A stretch of 64,000 nucleotides of DNA from Lycium barbarum. Taxonomy: Eukaryota; Streptophyta; Magnoliopsida; Solanales; Solanaceae. The translations under genes and the position numbers were made by a program. Each line of letters begins with the position of its first letter. Positions within the stretch are counted from its first letter, which is position 1. The notes under the pieces were generated by a model. That model was given only the letters and a program-made list of their open reading frames with translations, did not search any database and was not told the DNA's origin. The stretch spans positions 84,432,120 through 84,496,119 of the forward strand of contig NC_083339.1 of NCBI RefSeq assembly GCF_019175385.1, given 5' to 3'. Below are positions 48,730-59,272 of this stretch, in pieces.

Positions 48730-51700
48730 CTGAACATGCAGACATTTACAGATAAGCCGATAAGGCTAACACACAGACGAAACCCGTAACCCACACATCT
48801 ATCTACAGGCCTCTACAGACATACAGAATCATATGACGGGACAGGGCCCCGCCGTACCCAAAATTCCCATACATACAAAACATACGGAAGAACAGAAGAT
48901 ATATACCAAAAGTATATGCTCCGGATCGAAGGAGCTCTTCAAACAGCAGAGTCAGAAACCTACGCTGGCGGCGTATCACCTGGTGCGTCTGTACCTACGG
49001 GCATGTAGCGCAGCCCCCGAAGAACGGGGGTCAGTACGAAAAATGTACCGAGTATGTAAAGCAGAACATAACAGATATAAACATAGTCCGAACCGGAGTC
49101 ACAGAAATATAACGAACAGAACCATAAATCAGACTGACGGACAGAGTCATGATCCAGACAGACATACAAAACCGTGTCCCATACAAATAAACAGAATTAT
49201 GGTTCGGACAGACAGACGGAATCATAATACGGACAGACGGGCAGAATCAGAATCCATACGGACATACAGAATCAGAATCCATACGGACATACAGAATCAG
49301 AATCCATACGGACATACAGACGTAGTCGTCTTTCAGACGGACAGACAGAAGTATGTCGGACAGAATTATGCATGCAGAGTAGTACAGAGTCATACAGAAT
49401 CATACAGAGGCATGTGCTTATATAAATATAGATAGCACACGCATACATTCATACCGATCCCGGCCCTGTCTAGGGGCGCGGTAACAGAACCCGGCCCTCT
49501 TAGTACGGGACGCGGTGGACAGACAGAATCAGATCAGATCATATGCCATCCTGGCCGCCATCCCCATACACAGATCATAATATCATACAGACATACAGAT
49601 CCCGGCCCGTACGCCGAGGGACGTGGTGAACAATGCAGAGAAATATGCACGATAACAGAACCTGGCCCGGGACGCAGTGAAGGAATGCATTGAGACAGAC
49701 ACGAACCGATACATGAGAAACTACTTACATACAGACTCAACATACAGACTCAATCAAACTGAAGGGTGCCAAACGGCGAGTCAAAATCAGAGTATCCGGA
49801 TGGTATGCATAGTACGCGCCTATATCCTACTTAGGGAGGCACGACAGATTATTATCAAAATCAGATTCTCAGATGTTCAGAAATCATTTTGTAAGAATTT
49901 CATGAAAATAGTTGTATCATAATCAAAATAATAGTTCAGATGGTTTCTGAGAAAATCGGACAAAACAGAAGTATTTAAAGTATTACAGAAGATATCGGGC
50001 CTTGCGGGCCCGCCTCGGACCAACTCAAGGAAACATATGTAAACTATCGCTAATAGACCTTATGAGGTCATCCATAATCGTTTGGAAGTGTTCCGACTCC
50101 GTTTAGGGAAGTTTTGTACAAAACTCACTTTAAAGGCAATTTGTAAAAAAAAATAGCTTCAATTGAATTGAAGGAATTGGAGCGGTTTTCCGTCTCGAAT
50201 TCCGGGGAGCGGAGTCGTACTTAAGGCTCGCGGCCGAGCCTATCACATCCAGAACATGCCTAAGAACAAAGGGAAAGGCTTCACATACCTCGACAGCGCC
50301 TTACGCTCGCTTGGCGTCGACTTCAATTTCGTCCAAAATTTAGAAATGGTGAAGTTTACCATTTGTTAGTTTCAACTTTTCCATAGTCCAAACTTAACAC
50401 ATACTTGCCTACCGAAATTTCAGCAGCATTTACTCTGTATATATGACATCCCCAAAAGTTAAACACAGCCAAACAATCAACACAACCCAACAATAATATT
50501 CATAATAACGACAAGTAGCTCAAAATACATAATAAGGCACAATTTGCCAACTTTCCGTCATAACTTAACATTTTCCGTTCCGACCTTACACTTCCAAACC
50601 AAACTTATTATTTTGATGTTCATTACCCATCAAATTCATTACAACACGATTTGGAGGCATATCATACCATTCTCACAAGATATACATAAGATATGCAAAC
50701 TTACAAACTTTCCATCAAAGCCACAATTTATTCAATTCTCCTAACCTTCAACATACAAGTTCATTATACAATTCCATCTTCCAAATTCATCAACAATAAT
50801 CATAATTTGCCTCTTGATACATTCATTTCCATTTTTACATAAATCATAACAAAGTTGCATACTTTCCTACAACAACTTGATAACCATTTTTCCATAGCAA
50901 CAAGAATCATTATCCTTTCATTCACTTCACAATAACACACTTAGCATACTAACAAGATTTAATTCACATTCCATCATCAACATGATGCCACACGGCCATG
51001 CCTCATATTTTCCAACTTTCACTAATTTATTCAACTTTCACTTCCAATACAATTTCTACCATAACCATAACTAGATTACAATACAAAATTCAACACATCT
51101 CAACTACACCATCATACACACACACGGCCATACACACACATTCACAACACACAAAATTTTCATGCTTTTCATTCATTCACACATACTACAACATACATAT
51201 ACCTTCCATAACATATCAAAAGCATAAAATCCTTACCTTTCTTCAAGTTCTTCACTTGGCACTAAACTTGTCCTCTTGCCAAACTAATTGTACCAAGTTG
51301 TAGAGGACTTTGCACTTAGTAGTATTCCCACAAGAATTGAATTTTAAACTCAAGGATTAGGCTCCAATTTTTTTCTTTCTTTTCTTTCTTTTTCTCCTCT
51401 CAAACCCGAAATGGTCTTGTTCTCTTTTTCTTGATTTTTCTTGCTTTCTTGAACCTTCTATGGATATGTATAACCCTATATAATATTACCTAATTAAAAT
51501 CATGGACTTGGGCCCCCTTTTTTTACATAGCATGGCTGGTTGGGCCTTCCCTTTTGGGCCTTGTTTTATTAATTTTGTTGAGCCCAAATTGGTGGTTACA
51601 TCTTGTAATTCATAAGGCAAGTTTCCAAAATTCCAATTTTGCCCTTGGCCACCTTTCGTAATTCCACACCATTGAATTCATGACCTACACATTCATACCA

Positions 51701-51782
51701 AGTAAGGTCCAATTGTGGCCTTATTCATCACAAGTCAATTTATCTTGAATTTTTCGAATAAGCGAAAATGTCGGATGTAACA
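48549..51782 (-). mobile_element. Element G: 5' LTR
   Basis: 3234 bp, near-identical to 42783-45971. A splice-donor consensus (GAAAGGTAAGG on the minus strand) is at about 51231-51241. It contains three 25-bp units (about 49243-49320) and the CCCCC/GGGGG hairpin near 49013-49032. Confidence 0.95.
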
Positions 51783-51787
51783 ATTAT

Positions 51788-51892
51788 ACTCCCGGGCACT
51801 CATATTTTCTTGCTTTAGATTCAAAAACCTATCAGCTCGGGCCCTTCGAACCTCGGATGGTAAATGATGGCGAAGGAAAGCATCTATGAATT
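51788..51892 (-). pseudogene. Element F: gag middle piece
   Basis: About 105 bp between G and H. On the minus strand it reads FIDAFLRHHLPSEVRRARAD and on to KQENMSAREY, the conserved end of the gag capsid-like domain. Bordered by ATTAT (G) and GAATT (H). Confidence 0.9.
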
Positions 51893-54467
51893 TATCACGA
51901 CCCATCTAGGGGGCCGCGACGAGCGCCCGGTGCTAGCCCACCCGGGCACCCCTTAACTTACACTTAAGCTTACATCTAGGTGAGCCACATAATTAAACAC
52001 ATAATTCTACTCATTCATCATGCTAGTCCCATTGGACGACAAGGCCTTTATATCATCATTGGCACCTATGCCACGTCAACGTACATGAGCCAACCAGGCT
52101 ATCAAAATGACATACAAAATATAGTCCGACAAGGCCAGACATATCTAACCATATACACGTGACTACGAGCCTCTAAGAAGAGTATAACATATCACATGGG
52201 CGGGACCGGACCCCGCTATGCCCATAATTATATAAACAAAGAATAAGTACCCAAAAGCTATGGCTCCGAATGAAAAGAAGCTCTGCTATGTAATGTCTGA
52301 GTAAGCAGCTATGGATCAAGCCTGTCTCCCTGTGCACCTGCGGGCATGACGCAGCGTCCACAAACAAAAGGACGTCAGTACGAAGAATGTAGTGAGTATG
52401 TAAAGCATGATCAACATCAATATAGAAGCATAGATAGCAACATAAGAAATAGCATCGAATGGGAGATGGCAATATCATCGTCATATGCACTTGCTTGCGT
52501 TTCTTAGGAACTTTTCATTTCTAATACGTGTTTGTGTACATACATCATTATCCGTATTCATAATAGTACCCGTACCATATTTCTGCTCGTATTCGTATAC
52601 ATGCCCCTTATTCACATTCATATACATAGTCATATCATATTCGTATTCATATCATATACATAATCATATCATATACATAGCATTTATATAGCATACTCGA
52701 CCATGTAGGATCAGTGTTTCATACATACTTGGCCAACCAAGGCTCAAGGTTACTCATACCTGGCCCTACCAAGGCTTCAGGGTTACATCTACCTGGCCCT
52801 ACCAAGGCGTCAGGGTTGTCCGTACCATCTGCAGAGGTGTGCACGCGTTACGTAATCATATACATACTTATTTACATATCTTACCCGACCTCATAAGCTC
52901 GGGGTTCCATATTAGTCATACATAGACACATATACATAATAGCTCATAAGCATCTTTATTAATTTACATCGTTATCACAATCGTCATCAACATCATTATT
53001 ACTACTGTCGTCAACCATCACATTTTCCTTAATAGGCCTACTCGTCATACGAGAAACTTAGTACAGTCGTAGCATATCGAGAATCATAAGCTTAATAGCT
53101 TTGAAGATAGAAGCATTTGGAGAATATCATAAGCTCGTAGAAGATTTAGATGATTGGCCAAAGAACCATGCCTTATGAAAGAAGGTTTAGCCTTACATAC
53201 CTTTTCGTCCGACTATTTACCACTTGCACGTTCTCTTTCAACGGTTGCGTTTATACCTTCAGCAAAGTCATACTATCGTTAGAATCGACAACTAGCACAC
53301 ATGGATAAAGCTAGAGAAAATCGGACAGCATCTCCTTTATTTGTACGATATTCCTCCATATCATCTGTCAACTTCCAAACGTTAACAATACATTCAAAAT
53401 ACCATAACAATGGCCATTTATCATTTACGTTAACCACATTATCTAGGTTTCTCAATTCGCTCCCAATTCTCCCATATTCATGGTCATATCACCCGACTTC
53501 ATCCATTCATATACAATGCCCATTTTCATGATCTTAACATCATTTATAACACATTCATATCACAACACAACAAGAATCATGGTTCAATTCAAACTATCTC
53601 TCAAAATGTCACTATTCATCATTCATGACCCATTTTTCTATACTCATCTAATGTCCAAGCATTTTAACTCTCAATTACCTTTAACAACATATAAATACCA
53701 TAAATCTTACCTTAGATTTTGTAGGAATGAGCCTTGGTCAAAATACTTCACTTGAGCAAAAACCCTAGTTTTCCTTCAATAAGATTTTCTTGACTTGAAT
53801 AATCTTAATGGGTTTCCTTACACTTGATTCACTTGATTTGTGTTGTTGATGACTAATAGTCCTTGAAATCTTGTGGAATAAATGTAGAGAGATGTTTTAG
53901 AGAGAAGGGATGAAACGTGGAAATGAAATAATAAACTTGGATCCCTAATTTAATGAGTTAAAATCTGGTCTGGAGTGAACAACACAGTGGTCGTAAACTT
54001 GGTTTACGGTCCGTATTCTAGTTTACGGACCGTCCTTCATGGTCGTGTTTAATCATAACAGAACCAGAAACTCAGGCTGAGACGTGGTGATTTACGGACA
54101 CAGTTTACTGGCCGTAAACCACTTTACGGTCCGTATTTCAGGTCGTATTTAACCATTTGATCATTTGGCAGAAATTTGAAGTTTTGGAAACCAAAATACG
54201 ACATGGCAGTTTACGGCGGTATACCACTTTACACTCCATATTTCATTTTACGTGCAACTGGAAAAAATGCAGATCTGTAACTTTCCATATTTTTAGAACC
54301 TATAATTATTCATTACGGAGCATAACCTATCTCTTATTGCAATTGCTTTTGGAATCTTACTTAGGGTCGTCAAATGTTATTTCTTACTCATGAAAACATC
54401 GGATACTTGTACTCCTCGCGGGTCCATTCACATGGACAACAATGCAGGATTTTTCCGAGGTGTAATA
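51893..54467 (-). mobile_element. Solo LTR H
   Basis: 2575-bp LTR flanked by perfect GAATT TSDs (51888-51892, 54468-54472) inside F gag, with no internal region, so it arose by LTR-LTR recombination. Both termini are mutated: minus strand TATTACACC...GTGATA instead of TGTTACACC...GTGACA. Palindromes are at 53992-54250 and conserved hairpins near 52371-52392 (GTACTG intact, partner CACTAC). Closest in layout to LTRs A and D. Confidence 0.95.
53992..54250 (-). promoter_or_regulatory. Palindrome cluster in solo LTR H
   Basis: TTTACGGTCCGTA-type motifs in at least five positions, upstream (minus strand) of a CATTAAAT core-like stretch near 53950. Confidence 0.5.
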
Positions 54468-54983
54468 GAATTCCTGCCAAACTAGGGGAGGTGCATTTTC
54501 CTTTCCTAAAGATATCCAATTATTATACCATAGAACGACGACATCTCGCAATCTATAGGAAGCTAAATCCACTGACTCAGTATCGGAAACATGTATAATT
54601 CTCAGCGTCCTCAATATCTCGTCTATAAAACCCTGCGGTTCTTTATCCAGCTTGGACCTGAAAAATTCTGGTGGGTTCATACTCGTTAAATCACGGGCTC
54701 TGGCACTCTGCCGCTGAGCTTGGGCGAAAACTAGCTGAGTCAATAGCTTAATAGCCTCAGTCATCTGCTGACCCAAAGCACCCGGTAGAGGAACTAGAAG
54801 CACTGGAGCTGGAGCTGAGGCCCCTTGATGCTCCACTAAAACTGGCGGAGTGTGAGAGGTATGAGATGGAGCCTCATTATGGGACTTACCCTCATCTATA
54901 TTTACCGGGGACTCCTGTTCATTCCGCCTTCCTGTCGCAATCTTGCCTTTCTGGGCGGAAGTTGCTTTCCTCTTTACCGGCAT
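54468..54983 (-). pseudogene. Element F: gag N-terminal piece
   Basis: On the minus strand gag starts with ATG at 54983-54981 (MPVKRKATSAQKGK) after a TTTCAG acceptor (54988-54986). It runs open through the Pro/Ala-rich N-terminus and capsid-like domain (MNPPEFFRSKLD, VDLASYRLRD) to VWQEF, where solo LTR H is inserted. Open in this piece. Confidence 0.93.
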
Positions 54984-55103
54984 CGCTGAAACCATAACGC
55001 ACAATTAGGGAAAAAGAAAATCTTATAACATAGCTCTATCGCACGATCTATGAAGAAGAAAGACGGTTATTATTCCTAAATGCCCCATAGCCTTTTGTTT
55101 ATA

Positions 55104-55123
55104 AGTGTGGCATGCTTCACACC
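55104..55123 (-). promoter_or_regulatory. Dimer-initiation-like hairpin, element F
   Basis: Minus strand GGTGTG, AA, GCATGC, CACACT. The loop is a third palindrome, different from E and B. The outer stem GTTTAT/ATAAAC is kept. Confidence 0.6.
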
Positions 55124-55176
55124 CATAAACAAGACTCTACTGGACACGGCTCGTAGACACACCCTAGGATGGAACT

Positions 55177-55188
55177 GGTCTAATACCA
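55177..55188 (-). other. Element F primer-binding site, decayed
   Basis: The minus strand matches TGGTATCAGAGC at 10 of 12 positions (TGGTATTAGACC). Confidence 0.85.
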
Positions 55189-55192
55189 CTTT

Positions 55193-56328
55193 TGTCACAA
55201 CCCAACTAGTGAGCCATGACGGGTACCCGGAGCTGACTACCGAGCACCACCTATCATGCTACCTATCATACTTGACCTGGACATATATCATTCTCAACAC
55301 AAGACTTATCATAAAACAATCTCCAAGTATCTCCCAAAATATGTATATGTGCATAAGCCCACGTGGCTTCAAATATGATGTACAAAATATACAATGAAGA
55401 AGTCACATTGCACCTACAACCCACACATTAGTATCTACGAGCCTCTAGCTGGAATACTAAAACCATAAGGACGGGACAGGACCCTGTCATGCCCCAAATA
55501 TGTACACAAAGAATATACCAATATCAATAGGCTGCACCTCCGGAGTAGTAGGGTGCTCCTATAAATCTGTTGAGTAAGCTCCTAAGCATCTGCACCGTCT
55601 CCCTGTCATCCTGTGGGCGTGAACACAGCGTCCATAAAAAAAAAGTATGTCAGTACAAACAATGTACCGAGTATGTAAGGCATGTATATCAAACATAATA
55701 AAGAAGTAAGAGAACATGAGATGAAAAGATAACCTGTAACTGATTGCCTTTTAAGGAGGAATCATGCATGCTAACTTTCATAATAAACAACATCATATCA
55801 TGTATAAATATATAAACTGCCGGCCCATATAGGTACAGTGTCATCATCATTAGCCCGCGTCCGGGGTAAACATCTCAAGCCTTCCAATAGTGGTGTTTTC
55901 CCGGCCAATTATGCACAGTGTAATCATCATCATAGCTGCCCACTACGCCTGTCGTAGTGGTGACTGCCCGGCCAACTAGACACGGTGTAATATCACATAT
56001 ACATAATCTAAAGCATGCATGAGGGCTCAATTAAAAGTTGTAACTCCATCGAAGTGACGTAAGGTTGGGAACCTCCGATTACGTTATGGAATAATTCTCA
56101 TCACTCTGTTTCACCGTGGAGGAACTAATATCACGAGGTAAGATAACAACAAGAAGTAACACCAATGAAAGCATAAAGATAATATTATCAAGCGCATCAT
56201 AGCATCATTATCATCATCATTATCATGGAACATATCTCATCTCTATCTCGTAAGGAGCTCTTAAGGAACTTACCTTTCTTCCGTTGGGATGTAAGAAGGT
56301 CATAGAGATATAGAAAAGAAATCATAAT
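55193..56328 (-). mobile_element. Element F: 5' LTR, right end cut by J
   Basis: On the minus strand it ends TGGGTTGTGACA at 55193. It contains CGGTAC/GTACTG-type hairpin remnants near 55650. It is interrupted at 56328 by element J; the preceding ATAAT (56324-56328) should be J's TSD. The start of this LTR should lie beyond J, outside the window. Confidence 0.85.
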
Positions 56329-57989
56329 TGTTATATCCCGTATTTTTATCCGTCGAGCTATTCGCAAGAGAATCGACTCAAGTTAAAGACGTGATCATTT
56401 TCGGACACGAAATAGAAATCTTTAATTTTCAATTTTTAATAGAACATAAATTGTGTATAAATTTTATTTAGTGTAAAAAAATATTATTATTGGAGATTAG
56501 GAATTAATTAATTGTGATTAGATTATTAAGTGGGAATTAGTAATTAATTAAATTAATTAAAGTTAATCACCCTTGTGGGCCCCACCCGAATTAAATAAAA
56601 AAAAAAGGAAAATACATGCCACATTAGGGGGGCAGGTGGAAGTTTACTATGAAACATATAAAAGGACCTAAGTTGGCTCATTATGCATGAATCATCTTCA
56701 TTATATTCTTGACAAGCAAAGTTCTTCAAAAAAAAAAAAAAAAAAAAGCCACGGCCATGGCTGTGCTTGGCAAAGCTCAAAGTTTTGATTGTTGAAAAAT
56801 TTAATTTCCAAGAGACTCTAGATAATCAAGGGGTTAGAAACGTGAAAATCGAGTTTCAGAACGGCAATGTAAGGTAATACTCTTCTATATATTTTAGAAA
56901 CGATTTGGTTTTTGAATTGGTGGATGTAGAATTAAATGCAAGAATTGAGTATGTTGATGTGAAAATTTGGTTTGAGCCGTGAAGGGGCTGTTTTAATCTA
57001 GCCGTGGTAGATTAATTTTTATTAGTATTGTTGTTATGGTTGTTATGAATCGTGTGACGAAAGTGAAGGAGTTTGACAATTAAGGTAAAAATTACGGTGT
57101 TGGGAACATATTGTTATCCTTGTTAAATTGAAAAGATTGAAGATATGTCTATATGTTGTTGTTGGTATTTCTGTGTTACAGGAGGGTAATTGGAAATTTG
57201 GGATAGGCGAATATATAGGGGAAGTGCTGCTGGATTTTCGTTAAATCTCTAACTAATAGAAAACCCTAAACGAGAATGTGTAAGCTAAAGGATAAGTCCT
57301 ATAAACAATGGACTATAGATTTGTGAACTAGAAAGTATAGCTGCTAATGATAACGTTACTCTTATAATAAATGGGCTAAAAGAGCGACGAGGCGAACGGA
57401 TTTACGAATAGTCGCCAACAGGTATGTAAAGCTGTACCTTCTTTCTTTTGGCAAGTCTTAGACCTAAGCGATGAATGATATGAACTTTGGGGTAATCCTA
57501 TTCATAAGTTTTGAGTGTGATTTATGATTCTTATTCACTTCTTTATGTTAGAACTCTCAAGTGATTGAGCCTCCCTCTTCAGTTTTCTGTACGTTGGATA
57601 ATAGTTGATATGTATCCGTTCCTATTCTTAGGAACTCTATGATAACTAATGTTCGGACTTCTATAAGATGTTTCTTACTATATTGACCTATGACTATGAT
57701 TCCTAAGGCTCCTTGATATACTTTACGATGACATTCGAAGTATGGTTGATATGGTATCGAGTGACATTCGAAAGATATTTGATACGACTATTGACTTGAT
57801 TTTCAAATGATAGGTCGTGTTGATTATTCCATTGAGTCTTTGGAAATATTTTAAATTGCCTATGGTTGCTCACTACTCCACTCGTGCTTGTCTCAATATG
57901 TCTTTCACTGAGTCCCGGGCTAGGACATGTTTTCGTGCACAGTTTCACTGCATTGTTCACCGAGTCCCTCACTAGAGGGCCGGGACACG

Positions 57990-57990
<1 letters not shown>

Positions 57991-58062
<72 letters not shown>
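57991..58062 (+). repeat. (TA)36 microsatellite
   Basis: Perfect TA dinucleotide run of about 72 bp in the J LTR, next to the first GGGACACGT unit. Confidence 0.95.
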
Positions 58063-58065
<3 letters not shown>

Positions 58066-58726
58066 GATGATATGATGATATGATGATGTGGTGATGTGAT
58101 TATGGCGCCAAGGATGACTTTATTCACCGAGTCCCTCATTAGAGGGCCGGGACACGTTTATGTAGACATGATGATGATATGACTTTATTCTCCGAGTCCC
58201 TCTCTAGAGGGCCGGGACACGTTATATGTATATACATGATGATGATATGATTGTGTCACCGAGTCCCATAACGGGCCAGGTATGATCTATGATATTGACA
58301 TGCATGATTTATGTTTCAGAAAGGCAAGTGTCTGGGTATTCTGGATATTATCCTTGTCTCCTGTACTCCCTATTTCTGTTATGATCCCCTTTACTGTATT
58401 TCATGCTTTATATGCTCAGTACCTATTCCGTACGGACCCCCCTTTCTTCGGGGGGCTGCGTTTCAAGCCCGCAGGTACAGATACTCGTTTTGGTGATCCG
58501 CCAGCCTAGGATTCCCTTTCTGCTGTCTTGGAGAGCTCCGTCATTCTGGAGCCTAGAATTTGGTACAAACTTCCTGATATGTATATACATGCATTTGTCC
58601 AGGGGTTCGACGGGGCCCTGTCCCGTCATATGTTACTGTTGATACTCTTAGAGGTCTGTAGACATGTATGTGGGTTGTGTTCATATGTGGTCAGTAGTGC
58701 CTATATGGTCATTATGGATGTTTGAG

Positions 58727-58960
58727 CGCTGTAGCAGCCTTGCCGGCTTGCATATGTTATTGTTCTGTTGTAGCTGCCTTGCCGGCTTGTATATATTATT
58801 GTTCTGTTGTTGCAGCCTTGCCGGCTTGCATATATCATCGTTTCGTAGTGGCAGCCTTTTCGGCTTGCGTAATATTCTGATATGTTGTGGCAGCCTTGTC
58901 GGCTTGTGTAGAATAATATATATATACAGTGGCAGCCTCGTCGGCTTGTGTATGTTATTA
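58727..58960 (+). repeat. Six tandem ~40-45-bp GCAGCCTTGCCGGCTTG units
   Basis: Six copies of a GGCAGCCTTG(C/T)CGGCTTG core plus AT-rich spacer. Other LTRs here carry one to three diverged copies at the same place (for example GGCCTTGTCGGCC near 39187). The core is itself partly palindromic. Confidence 0.9.
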
Positions 58961-59072
58961 CATTGTGATTGATTGAGGACCTATAGTATAAGTCCGATTA
59001 TGTTTGACAGGTACATATGGGTGTCCAGCTCGGGCACTAGTCACAGCCTACGGGGTTGGGTCGTGACAAAAG

Positions 59073-59084
59073 TGGTATCAGAGC
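59073..59084 (+). other. Element J primer-binding site
   Basis: TGGTATCAGAGC four bases after the LTR end. Confidence 0.96.
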
Positions 59085-59135
59085 AGTTCATCCTCGGAGT
59101 GTCTACAGACCGTGTCTAGTAGAGTCTTTTTTATC

Positions 59136-59155
59136 GGTGTATTGTGCACCACATC
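59136..59155 (+). promoter_or_regulatory. Dimer-initiation-like hairpin, element J
   Basis: GGTGTA, TT, GTGCAC, CACATC. The palindromic loop is kept and the stem is slightly weakened. The outer TTTAT/ATAAA arms are present. Confidence 0.6.
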
Positions 59156-59272
59156 TATAAACAGAAGACTACAGGACATTTAGGATGTCATCTTTCCTTC
59201 TTATCCTAGATCGTGCGATAGAGCTATATTATCAGGATAATCCCTTTCTAATGGACTATTATGTTTGCAGCT

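Larger units (their letters stand above)
48350..51236 (-). other. Predicted leader intron of element G
   Basis: On the minus strand, donor GT at 51236-51235 and acceptor CAG at 48352-48350. It is retained although no gag follows. Signals only. Confidence 0.4.
42783..51782 (-). mobile_element. Element G: non-autonomous 9.0-kb LTR retrotransposon
   Basis: Complete minus-strand insertion with two long LTRs, primer-binding site, polypurine tract and perfect TSD ATTAT, but a 2577-bp interior with no gag or pol homology. LTRs differ at about 1% by eye. LTR ends, leader and splice signals resemble those of E and J, so a related autonomous element probably supplied proteins. It fits the LARD class (large retrotransposon derivative). 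Confidence 0.95.
56329..59068 (+). mobile_element. Element J: 5' LTR
   Basis: TGTTATATCCCG to GGTCGTGACA, 2740 bp, in the E-type LTR family. It has a poly-A tract (56728-56747), a splice-donor-like AAGGTAATA (GT 56874-56875), (TA)36 (57991-58062), four copies of a gagggccGGGACACG unit (57957-58275), hairpins CAGTAC/GTACGG and CCCCCC/GGGGGG (58417-58455), and an expanded GCCGGCTTG tandem repeat. Confidence 0.94.

Noticed and set aside
57991..58062. (TA)n run as a special regulatory element
   Set aside because: Simple microsatellites are common in AT-rich LTRs; similar short runs are in G and K.
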